Shown here: in pieces, positions 1 to 6,338 of the stretch
How the letters are laid out: each line of letters begins with the position of its first letter
How positions within the stretch are numbered: position 1 is the first letter of the stretch
Assembly: GCA_902787595.1 (NCBI GenBank)
Contig: CADAHD010000116.1
Span: 1 to 8,237, forward strand
From: an uncultured Lachnospiraceae bacterium
GTDB taxonomy: Bacteria > Bacillota_A > Clostridia > Lachnospirales > Lachnospiraceae
Reading direction: 5' to 3'
DNA: 8,237 bases
Notes under the pieces: generated by a model
Told to the model about the DNA's origin: nothing
Databases searched by the model: none
The model's input: only the letters and a program-made list of their open reading frames with translations
Position numbers and translations under genes: made by a program

Positions 1-182
1 GTAGGCTTATCCAGTGTACAGATGATATTTAAAAGCGTAGTCTTGCCCGATCCCGAACGTCCTTTAAGGATAACAAAGGAGGATTCGGGAATAGCGGCAT
101 TAATATGCTTAAGCGCCTGAAACTCGCCGCCCGGCACCTGAAATGTACGCGATACATCCAATACTTCGATAATATTACCCAT
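1..182 (-). CDS. ABC transporter ATP-binding protein (MacB/LolD-like exporter class), N-terminal part, cut by window edge
   Basis: Only the first 60 codons are inside the window. They read MGNIIEVLDVSRTF..., with the A-loop/beta-strand start typical of an ABC ATPase. At residues 43-50 is a complete Walker A loop, GRSGSGKT, followed by TLLNIICTLDKP, which matches the 'TLLNIIGGLDxP' pattern of the MacB/LolD/FtsE exporter subclass. The protein should act on the cytoplasmic face, hydrolysing ATP for the FtsX permease encoded just upstream. The ATG lies one base after the permease stop codon, and a ribosome site GGGAGAGG (189-196, 6-base spacing) sits in the permease's last codons, so the two are translationally coupled. 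Signature motif, Walker B and H-loop lie beyond the window. Family is confident; substrate is unknown. Confidence 0.93.
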   Translation of the reverse strand, partial: MGNIIEVLDVSRTFQVPGGEFQALKHINAAIPESSFVILKGRSGSGKTTLLNIICTLDKP

Positions 183-183
183 C

Positions 184-1272
184 TTATTCCTCTCCCAGTT
201 TGAGGGCCTTTGCAACATTCATCTTGAAAGTCATGAGCGTAAGCACCAGGAAGCATATGACCATCATAACGGCTATGACTGCCATCAGACGGACCAGGTC
301 CGAGCTGTCGGTAATAAGCTCCATGGGCAGAAGCTGCGTGGCCGAAGCATACACCTTCTGCAATATAGGCACGAACAGTCCGGAGGTAAGCTTGCCTATG
401 CCAAAGCCTGCAAGTATCGAAAGTCCTCCGCAGAATATCTGCTCCAGAAACAGCATGTGGAAGACCTCTCCTTTATGGAAACCGGATGCGCGCAGCACAC
501 CGAATACCAGCTCCCTCTCTTTCAAAGCCATGATCCAGTAGATCAGGTAACCCACGCCGCAGAGGATCAGCGTTACGACAAATCCCAGGGTGAGCACGCC
601 GTTGGTACCCTGCAGAAGCGGGTCTGTCTGAGCTTCTTCCAGATCCTCATTCCTGTTCACATAGGTAGTCAGACGCAGGTCATTTGCTTCTTTCCACTCA
701 TAGATCTGCTCGGCTGTAGCGCCCTCCTTCAGCTTTGCCATTACTTCGTAAGGCACTTCCCCAAGCCTGTCCTTGATATACTCAAAATGGCCCACAATCA
801 TATAATTGGCCTCTGTGGACATCTTGCCGTCGGGCTGCTGCTCGGTTATCTCCGAAGCATATCCCGGCCAGTAATCAAAGAAGTCTATGATCACTCCGTT
901 TGCAACGCCGCCGTTTTCACGCTTGTAGGTAACGCTGTCACCCTGCTTAAAGCCCAGCTTGTCGCGGAAATTAGATGATACCAGCAGTCCGTTTTCAACC
1001 ACTGCAAGCTCGTTGAGCAATTCATAATAAGCCTTGCCGTTAAGCCGCTTATCAACCCAGGTGATGCTGCCGTATTCCTTCGTATTGATGCCCAGGAGAT
1101 TGACCTTAAGACTTCCGTTGCTGCCTCCCTGCATCTCGATATTCTTTAAGCGGTATACCTTGGTGTATGAATCTATGAAGGGCGCCGTCACATATTTACC
1201 GGCATCCGGCTCGATATAAACACCGGTGCGCGCTCCGTTACGGTCCACTACCTCGGTCCATACTTCCTTCAT
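184..1272 (-). CDS. FtsX-family ABC exporter permease, C-terminal fragment (second half of a frameshifted gene)
   Basis: This 362-residue frame encodes the second half of a large MacB/FtsX-type permease. Residues 1-220 form an extracytoplasmic domain without any preceding membrane segment. Three hydrophobic helices follow (about 223-249, 270-297, 325-349). After the first is the FtsX coupling segment KERELVFGVLRASG (251-264), which contacts the ATPase. The C-terminus ...KALKLGEE is typical of the family. The ATG at 1272 has no recognisable ribosome site, and the same frame is open upstream to 1335, encoding residues such as NTIRNTDYTDGCDLRM that fit the start of this domain. The real protein therefore probably began in the 545-residue frame upstream, in a different phase. 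As it stands this piece would be translated poorly or not at all, unless a frameshift or sequence error is involved. Confidence 0.85.
   Translation of the reverse strand: MKEVWTEVVDRNGARTGVYIEPDAGKYVTAPFIDSYTKVYRLKNIEMQGGSNGSLKVNLLGINTKEYGSITWVDKRLNGKAYYELLNELAVVENGLLVSSNFRDKLGFKQGDSVTYKRENGGVANGVIIDFFDYWPGYASEITEQQPDGKMSTEANYMIVGHFEYIKDRLGEVPYEVMAKLKEGATAEQIYEWKEANDLRLTTYVNRNEDLEEAQTDPLLQGTNGVLTLGFVVTLILCGVGYLIYWIMALKERELVFGVLRASGFHKGEVFHMLFLEQIFCGGLSILAGFGIGKLTSGLFVPILQKVYASATQLLPMELITDSSDLVRLMAVIAVMMVICFLVLTLMTFKMNVAKALKLGEE
189..196 (-). promoter_or_regulatory. Ribosome binding site of the ATPase gene
   Basis: On the minus strand this reads GGGAGAGG, six bases before the ATG at 182. It lies inside the final codons (Leu-Gly-Glu-Glu) of the permease fragment. 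It supports the chosen ATPase start and tight coupling to the preceding gene. Confidence 0.7.
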
Positions 1273-1335
1273 GCGCAGATCGCAGCCATCTGTATAATCC
1301 GTATTGCGGATCGTATTACATGCCCAGCGAAACCG
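1273..1335 (-). other. Frameshift junction within the split FtsX permease gene
   Basis: The upstream frame ends at TAA (1316-1318) straight after ...MTVSLGM, which is in the middle of a membrane helix. The downstream frame is one phase away (+1 in the reading direction) and is open from just after a TGA at 1336-1338. Its predicted residues before the annotated ATG (CNTIRNTDYTDGCDLR) continue the domain sensibly. Family members usually carry roughly ten more residues between the SLG motif and the G-A/C-D motif, so a small deletion rather than a single-base change may be responsible; that comparison is from memory. No slippery heptamer is visible. Confidence 0.75.
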
Positions 1336-2953
1336 TCATTATAAGAAATAGCATGATCAGCTGCTGCTTGCGTCCGTTCTTGACATTCTCCATAAATGCT
1401 ATAAACGGAGCCGGACGCCAGAAATACTTTCCGATCGTGTATATCAGTTTGAGCAAAAGCGGCTGCAGACGCAAAAACAGAAGTCCCAGACCCACGATCA
1501 TCAACGAAGATGATAAATACAAAAGCGGATCCATAGCCTGGTTATTGAGCACATTCTCAGCCATATCCGCAGAGCTGCGCTGGAAGCTGTAATATCCGTA
1601 TCCGGCAACAGCGACGCATACTATATCAAGGTATAGCACTTCCCAGAAACGCTTTTTGTTAAGTGCCTTCTGCTGCTTTAAGTTTACGATGGATACGCGG
1701 CTATGCTTAATGGCGGGAAGGGTAAGGCACAAAAGCCCTATACCTGCTGCCGCAAGCATATAAACCAGAGCGCGCTCATCAAAACTTACGCTAAGCTGCT
1801 CCGAAAGATCAAAGATAAGGAAATTCCTGGTAGAACCAAGGAGTCTGGCCAGCAGCATTCCCAGAGGCACGCCGCCTGCTATGCCCAGAGCGCTAAGAAA
1901 CAGTCCCTGATACAGGTAAAGCATAAAGATCTGGAAGCGTGAGCTGCCTCGGCTCTTGATAACGGATATCTCATTACGCTCCATCTCATACATCTGCCCG
2001 GAGATCATCAGAAGGAATGCTGCCAGCATGATCAGCACGGGGATCTGCAGGATGGTAAGTGTGGCGCTGATGCGCGAATGCTTGTTGTTATATTCGCTCA
2101 GAACAGAAAGTATGGGCGGCTCGTCGATGACATTTCTGTAAGAGCCCGTATGAGCATAATAATCAACCTTTTTCTGAAGCTCCTCGGCATCCGTTGCCTT
2201 TATGTCATCATACTCAAACATCGCGGTATAGTGGCAGACGATGGAGAATTTAACGGACTTCTCTCCCAGGAAGCTGTTCCTGAAAAGCTCGGGATTCATA
2301 AGACAAAGGTCGTCGAATTCCGTTTCCTTATCGTTCCAGTACAGATCGCCTGCGGACTTGGGCTGGAAAACACCCACTATCTTATAACGCATGGGCTTGC
2401 CTTCAAAGGTCTTGATAGCCTTAAATACCATATTCTCATCTACCAGATAGCCCTGCTTTGTCATGCATTTCTGGCTGATCACCACTTCGATCGCGCCGTC
2501 ATCCGAAAGACCGCTTTCCGAATACATGCGGCCGTTTACTATATCGATATGCTCCTCAAGATTACTCTTAAAGCCCAGACGTGCGTTTAAGTCATTGGCG
2601 TCATTACGCTGAAGCTCGGAATTCACGGTGCCGCCCGTGATAGAATACAGATAGATCGTATCCCTTTCCTTTACACCCAGATCGGAGTATAACGTGGGGA
2701 TGAAATTCTCCATATTGGTGATGGTCTTTCCGTCTTTTTCCTTCTTGGTAGAAACCTGAAGCGAAAGCTGGGCCGGCCATACGCCCTTTGAAGAGAGATA
2801 ATGATCGAACTCGTCATGAAGCATGCGGTTATAAGCCGCAGACTGATACAAAGGAAAGCTGACCGCTGTGGCAACGAGCAAAATACAGCCCAGCAGCAGG
2901 CTTAGATTCATCCATTTCTTATGCCACATTTTCTGCAGCATTATTCCCAGCAT
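1316..2953 (-). CDS. FtsX-family ABC exporter permease, N-terminal fragment (first half of a frameshifted gene)
   Basis: This 545-residue frame is the first half of a large FtsX/MacB-type permease. It has a membrane helix near residues 15-37, then an extracytoplasmic domain of about 260 residues. Helices follow near 297-321, 342-371, 396-416, 438-456 and 476-505, and a last one starting near 531 is cut off by the stop codon. The segment EMERNEISVIKSRGSS (323-338) matches the FtsX coupling region that docks on the ATPase. Joined to the 362-residue frame downstream, the product would be about 920 residues with two FtsX modules. The start at 2953 overlaps the adaptor gene by 13 bases and has AAGGGA seven bases upstream; a second ATG at 2941 forms a TAATG overlap and could also be used. 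Family confident; integrity doubtful. Confidence 0.88.
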   Translation of the reverse strand: MLGIMLQKMWHKKWMNLSLLLGCILLVATAVSFPLYQSAAYNRMLHDEFDHYLSSKGVWPAQLSLQVSTKKEKDGKTITNMENFIPTLYSDLGVKERDTIYLYSITGGTVNSELQRNDANDLNARLGFKSNLEEHIDIVNGRMYSESGLSDDGAIEVVISQKCMTKQGYLVDENMVFKAIKTFEGKPMRYKIVGVFQPKSAGDLYWNDKETEFDDLCLMNPELFRNSFLGEKSVKFSIVCHYTAMFEYDDIKATDAEELQKKVDYYAHTGSYRNVIDEPPILSVLSEYNNKHSRISATLTILQIPVLIMLAAFLLMISGQMYEMERNEISVIKSRGSSRFQIFMLYLYQGLFLSALGIAGGVPLGMLLARLLGSTRNFLIFDLSEQLSVSFDERALVYMLAAAGIGLLCLTLPAIKHSRVSIVNLKQQKALNKKRFWEVLYLDIVCVAVAGYGYYSFQRSSADMAENVLNNQAMDPLLYLSSSLMIVGLGLLFLRLQPLLLKLIYTIGKYFWRPAPFIAFMENVKNGRKQQLIMLFLIMTVSLGM

Positions 2954-5088
2954 ATCTTAGTCCCTTCCGTAAGGCCGGTTACGACCCAATAATTATCAGA
3001 ATCTGCGCCACCTGACACGAATGCCTGCTGACGTCTTGCTCCATTATCTTCTATCACGGTAACATAGGTGGTACGGTTTACTTCCTTTACCGCCTTTTTA
3101 GGTACCAGTAAAACATTATCAACATTTCTGAGCTGCGCCTTTACATTAACGCGGCTTAAGCTCCACCAGCCTTCATTATTACGGCTGCTGCCTGCTATCT
3201 CTGCCGCCACTTCAAGCGGCAGTTTAACAACTGCCTGTCCGGACTGCAGGCTCTTATCCAGTAATTTTAAATTAACGGTGGCAACTTCGCATTCCACGCT
3301 CTTTTGCGCGCCGTTTTCATCCTGATAGGATATTTCCACGGGGGTGCCGTAAGTAAGCTTTCCGTCGGCATCCTCCACCATAACAAAGCAGGACTGATCG
3401 TCCGCCAGTCTGCCTATAGAGCTGTTGTAAGCCCAGATCTCGCCGGCTTCCGCATTGCTTATCTCGGTTATAACACCGTCATATCCGGCGCGTATCTCTC
3501 TTGTGGCCGCATCATTTTTAAGCTTGCTTACATATTCCTGCTTTTCCTCTATCTGCTTGTTCAGATTCTTGATCTGATACTTGTTTTCCTTTTCGCCTTC
3601 TTTTTTATACCAGGCGATCTGTTCGTTAAGGCGCTGGATCTCGCGCTCAGTGCGCTCTATCTCTACAGGATCCGATACGACATGGACCCTTGCAAGCACC
3701 TCACCCGCCTGTACCTGCTGATACTGCTTAACACATATCTCATCCAGATATACGGTACCGTACTGAACAGGATTGACTACAGGCTTTGCACTGGGATAAT
3801 AAAGGAAACCGGTAGCGGAGAAATCCGAATGAACGGATCCAGTTTTAAGCACTGCTTCGTTTGCGCCGCCCGGAAGCTTATATTCAGCCTTGACCATATC
3901 CCCTGCATCCAGCCCCGAAAGTATCTCAGTGTACTGACCGTCGGATATGCCGCAGACCACGGGCTGCTCGCTGTAAGTGCTGCCATCGAAAAGATAAACA
4001 TAATAATCATCGCCCTCTCTTAACAGACAGTCAGAAGGCACCGCCAGAACACCGGTCTTATGTTCCTTTTCCATTACGATGGTTGCAAAATCGCCAAAGC
4101 CTATAACGCCTTCCGGATCTTCAACGCTGAATATGCCGTATACCTTTCCGTTCTTCTCCTCAAGACGCTCGTACTCTTCGGAGCTTAAGGGCTCATACTG
4201 CACTTCAAAACGCTGACCGTCAACCAGCGCATAGACATCATTTGCCTTGTTGATATCGGAATTATTGATATAATCACATCTTAACTGCTTAACGGAAGTA
4301 TCCCCCAGCGCCATGCTGATGGTATTTTCCCTGATCCAGTCACCGGCGCGGTAATAATCGCTGTAATTTCCGCGGTCCACAAATCCAAGAGCCACAACCG
4401 TGCCTTCGCGACCGGCTAAAAGCATCTTGTTATTTTTTTCCCTCTGAAGCTCCGTAAGGATCTGCTGCTGTCTGGCCAGATCAAGGTCATACAGCTCCGC
4501 GCTTTCCTTATTCTGCTCTTCGGTGCGCCTCAGATTCAGATCAGCCATGGCCGGTCCGTAGAATTCCATAAAATGCTTGGCCATCCATGCATCATAGTTG
4601 GGCGCGTCTTCATCCGGCTGTACCTCAAGAAGCTCCGATAAAGTCCTCTGCCCCTCCCAGTCATTCTTCTTTGCTTTCTCCAGATTATCGGCTCTCTGCT
4701 CCAGATCGTCAGCGTGATTGCTCTCCATGTTCGCAATGTTCTTGACCTGGTCCGAGATCCTTTTATCCAGATCACCCGTATCTCCGCTGATCAGAACATC
4801 ACCCTTTTTAACTTCCTCTCCGGGAGTCTTTTCATATCCCAGAAAAGTCATGCCGGTTTCCATCACGCATTCCGAAAGAGCCGGTGCGCAGATCGCGCCG
4901 GTTACCTTATAATCATATATATCCCTGTATTCTGCAGCCACACAGCTCTGGGCCACGCTTACAGGATCGAGCAGGACTATTTCTTCCTCCGGCACTTCCG
5001 CATTATCTTTCCCACATGCGCTGCACAAGATAAGCGGGATCAGCGAAAGAGTCAGTATTCCTTTTTTAATTAAACTCTTCCTTTTCAT
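2941..5088 (-). CDS. Tandem double membrane-fusion (HlyD/MacA-like) adaptor lipoprotein
   Basis: The 715-residue product starts MKRKSLIKKG with a hydrophobic segment and a lipobox-like CSAC, predicting a lipid anchor at Cys25, although Cys at -3 is unusual. Two adaptor modules follow. Module 1 (about 55-405): lipoyl half-motif 75-102 (...TPGEEVKKGDVLISGD), helical coiled coil about 105-218 with an insert near 155-185, second lipoyl half 222-247, beta-barrel, and membrane-proximal domain with VLAVPSDCL (347-355) and EILSGLDAGD (388-397). Module 2 (about 425-715) repeats the order: lipoyl half 440-467 (QQVQAGEVLARV), heptad-rich coil 470-528, lipoyl half 531-551, barrel, then VLLVPKKAV (659-667) and VVTGLTEGT (702-710). 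Single adaptors are usually 350-450 residues, so this is about twice normal. The ATG overlaps the upstream adaptor stop as ATGA, with an AAGAAGAGG stretch abutting it. It should serve the FtsX transporter encoded downstream. Family confident; the two-module reading is inference from motif order. Confidence 0.88.
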   Translation of the reverse strand: MKRKSLIKKGILTLSLIPLILCSACGKDNAEVPEEEIVLLDPVSVAQSCVAAEYRDIYDYKVTGAICAPALSECVMETGMTFLGYEKTPGEEVKKGDVLISGDTGDLDKRISDQVKNIANMESNHADDLEQRADNLEKAKKNDWEGQRTLSELLEVQPDEDAPNYDAWMAKHFMEFYGPAMADLNLRRTEEQNKESAELYDLDLARQQQILTELQREKNNKMLLAGREGTVVALGFVDRGNYSDYYRAGDWIRENTISMALGDTSVKQLRCDYINNSDINKANDVYALVDGQRFEVQYEPLSSEEYERLEEKNGKVYGIFSVEDPEGVIGFGDFATIVMEKEHKTGVLAVPSDCLLREGDDYYVYLFDGSTYSEQPVVCGISDGQYTEILSGLDAGDMVKAEYKLPGGANEAVLKTGSVHSDFSATGFLYYPSAKPVVNPVQYGTVYLDEICVKQYQQVQAGEVLARVHVVSDPVEIERTEREIQRLNEQIAWYKKEGEKENKYQIKNLNKQIEEKQEYVSKLKNDAATREIRAGYDGVITEISNAEAGEIWAYNSSIGRLADDQSCFVMVEDADGKLTYGTPVEISYQDENGAQKSVECEVATVNLKLLDKSLQSGQAVVKLPLEVAAEIAGSSRNNEGWWSLSRVNVKAQLRNVDNVLLVPKKAVKEVNRTTYVTVIEDNGARRQQAFVSGGADSDNYWVVTGLTEGTKICWE
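2961..2966 (-). promoter_or_regulatory. Ribosome binding site of the permease gene
   Basis: The minus strand reads AAGGGA, seven bases before the ATG at 2953. It favours that start over the alternative ATG at 2941, which overlaps the stop codon of the preceding adaptor gene as TAATG. Confidence 0.55.
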
Positions 5089-6200
5089 CCTCTTCTTATA
5101 ACCTTATCGCCTTCATTCAGGCCTTCCAGTATCTCTGTCACGCCGTCACCATGCAGACCAACGGTTACCCAGACCACATCCCGCAGCCCTTCTTCGGTAA
5201 CCACATATACATAGTTCTTATCACCTGCATTACGTATGCATTCGTTAGGCAGATAAAGGGCATTTTCCTTTCTGGCCGTAATAATGGTGATATCACCCTT
5301 ATCATCCACCTCAAGAGCTTCGGTATTATCGCCCTTAAGAATGGAGAAATACTGCTTCTCTCCCCATTTATCAATATCACGGGGAACCAGCTCGTAATCG
5401 CCCCTGCCGTTTCCGAACATCACTTTCATACTGTAACTCTCCGCTGTCAGGTAAGGTATCATATCCTGCTTCTGCGCCTCAAAATATCCTTCCTGATCGT
5501 CAACTACAGTCATTATGCATTTCTCAACATTGCTTGTAGTTCCTATCAGCCCCTTTTCCACCTTGTTGACCTTCCCGTCAAACTGCGCATATACACGGCT
5601 CTGCGCCAGCTGGGTCTGAAGATTCGCCAGTTTCTTTTTATCAAATTCTATAGAATCGCGATAACTGTTGCGCCTCTGCTCGTTCTGCTCCTTCATGCGC
5701 TGTATATCGGCGTCATAATCTTCCTTGTCCTCGTCGGTATGCTTGCTCATGTAGGCCAGGCTGTTATAGCGGTTCTCTATATCAAGTTCTTCGTTGATAT
5801 CAATATAAGAAAGCTGCAGTTCATTACGCTGTATGCGATACTGCAGCTCATCGATCTGATCTTCTATATTGCCAAGGGCAAGCTCCGCCAGAAGGTCACC
5901 TTTCTTTACGATGTCACCTTCCTGCACACAGATCTTGCGTATCTGCTTTCCGCTGACCGGGAAATACACTTCCTGCTCGGCATTTTTACGATAATAGCAG
6001 GGAATTGAGATGGTCTCCTCAAGTGTTCCGCTCATAACCTCAGTCAGGCTGTATTCGGCAGCTTCGTCGCCGCTCTCAAGCACCAGCGGAGGAGCTTCTT
6101 CCGGCTTGGTCTCACATCCTGTTGCAAGCAAAAAAGAGCTTATGGTGAGGATAAGCCCGGCCTTTACTTTTATTCCTGTTTTAGCACTTTCTCTGCTCAT
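5085..6200 (-). CDS. Membrane-fusion (HlyD/MacA-like) adaptor lipoprotein of ABC exporter
   Basis: This 371-residue protein has a basic, hydrophobic leader ending LLATGC, predicting lipid attachment at Cys29 on the outer face of the membrane. Domains in order: beta strands about 50-75; first lipoyl half 80-107, with the VQEGDIVKKGDLLAEL motif (92-107) diagnostic of the family; coiled-coil hairpin about 110-200, rich in Glu, Gln and Lys; second lipoyl half about 201-225 (QFDGKVNKVEKG); beta-barrel about 230-310; and a membrane-proximal domain with LYLPNECI (315-322), YVYVV (330-334) and EILEGLNEGDKV (356-367). It is first in the operon and overlaps the next adaptor gene by ATGA. No Shine-Dalgarno sequence precedes the ATG, and no better in-frame start exists before the signal peptide. 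Related adaptors include MacA and YknX; the exported substrate is not deducible. Confidence 0.9.
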   Translation of the reverse strand: MSRESAKTGIKVKAGLILTISSFLLATGCETKPEEAPPLVLESGDEAAEYSLTEVMSGTLEETISIPCYYRKNAEQEVYFPVSGKQIRKICVQEGDIVKKGDLLAELALGNIEDQIDELQYRIQRNELQLSYIDINEELDIENRYNSLAYMSKHTDEDKEDYDADIQRMKEQNEQRRNSYRDSIEFDKKKLANLQTQLAQSRVYAQFDGKVNKVEKGLIGTTSNVEKCIMTVVDDQEGYFEAQKQDMIPYLTAESYSMKVMFGNGRGDYELVPRDIDKWGEKQYFSILKGDNTEALEVDDKGDITIITARKENALYLPNECIRNAGDKNYVYVVTEEGLRDVVWVTVGLHGDGVTEILEGLNEGDKVIRRG

Positions 6201-6209
6201 AACTTGCTC

Positions 6210-6238
6210 ATTCTATCATAACAAAATCACAAATACAA
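6210..6238 (-). promoter_or_regulatory. Candidate sigma-70-type promoter, proximal, for the exporter operon
   Basis: The minus strand reads TTGTAT (6233-6238), a 17-base spacer, then TAGAAT (6210-6215). Spacing is ideal and the -10 box has five of six consensus bases; the -35 box is weak. Transcription would start near 6203, leaving almost no untranslated leader before the ATG at 6200. Confidence 0.4.
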
Positions 6239-6246
6239 CGAAGAAA

Positions 6247-6275
6247 ATTATCACTTCTTCTCACATTTTGCTCAA
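6247..6275 (-). promoter_or_regulatory. Candidate sigma-70-type promoter, distal, for the exporter operon
   Basis: The minus strand reads TTGAGC (6270-6275), a 17-base spacer, then GATAAT (6247-6252). Its -35 box lies immediately after the terminator of the solute-binding protein gene. The predicted start near 6240 would give a leader of about 40 bases. It competes with the proximal candidate; the sequence alone cannot decide which is used, or whether both are. Confidence 0.4.
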
Positions 6276-6306
6276 TAAAAGAGGCGCATCTTTCGATGCG
6301 CCCCTT
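6274..6306 (-). terminator. Rho-independent terminator of the solute-binding protein gene
   Basis: In the minus-strand transcript the stem AAGGGGCGCATC pairs with GATGCGCCTCTT around a GAAA tetraloop (stem-loop 6279-6306; 12 pairs including one G-U). The 3' arm runs into a T-rich tail, TTTTATT. It begins about 32 bases after the stop codon at 6339. The plus-strand side lacks a T run, so termination should act only on the leftward transcript. It separates the sugar-transport locus from the exporter operon. Confidence 0.9.
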
Positions 6307-6338
6307 GAAGTTCATTTGTGTTATGCAGAAACTGTTAA

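Noticed and set aside
1316..1335. Programmed +1 frameshift joining the two permease frames
   Set aside because: No slippery sequence is visible (context GGC ATG TAA TAC), the Met codon would re-pair poorly after slipping, and a shift earlier in the 20-base overlap would destroy the SLGM motif. Mutation or sequence error is simpler.
3304..4023. Plus-strand 239-codon open frame
   Set aside because: Antisense to the double adaptor. Hydrophobic residues arise from the complement of Lys/Glu/Asp-rich coiled-coil codons; no family resemblance.
5151..6008. Plus-strand 285-codon open frame
   Set aside because: It lies wholly antisense to the 371-residue adaptor gene, which has clear domain motifs and a lipoprotein signal. 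Its translation is Ile/Leu-rich without recognisable domains and it has no good ribosome site.
6274..6306. Bidirectional terminator
   Set aside because: On the plus strand the stem is followed by GAAGTTC with no T run, and there is no plus-strand gene ending here.
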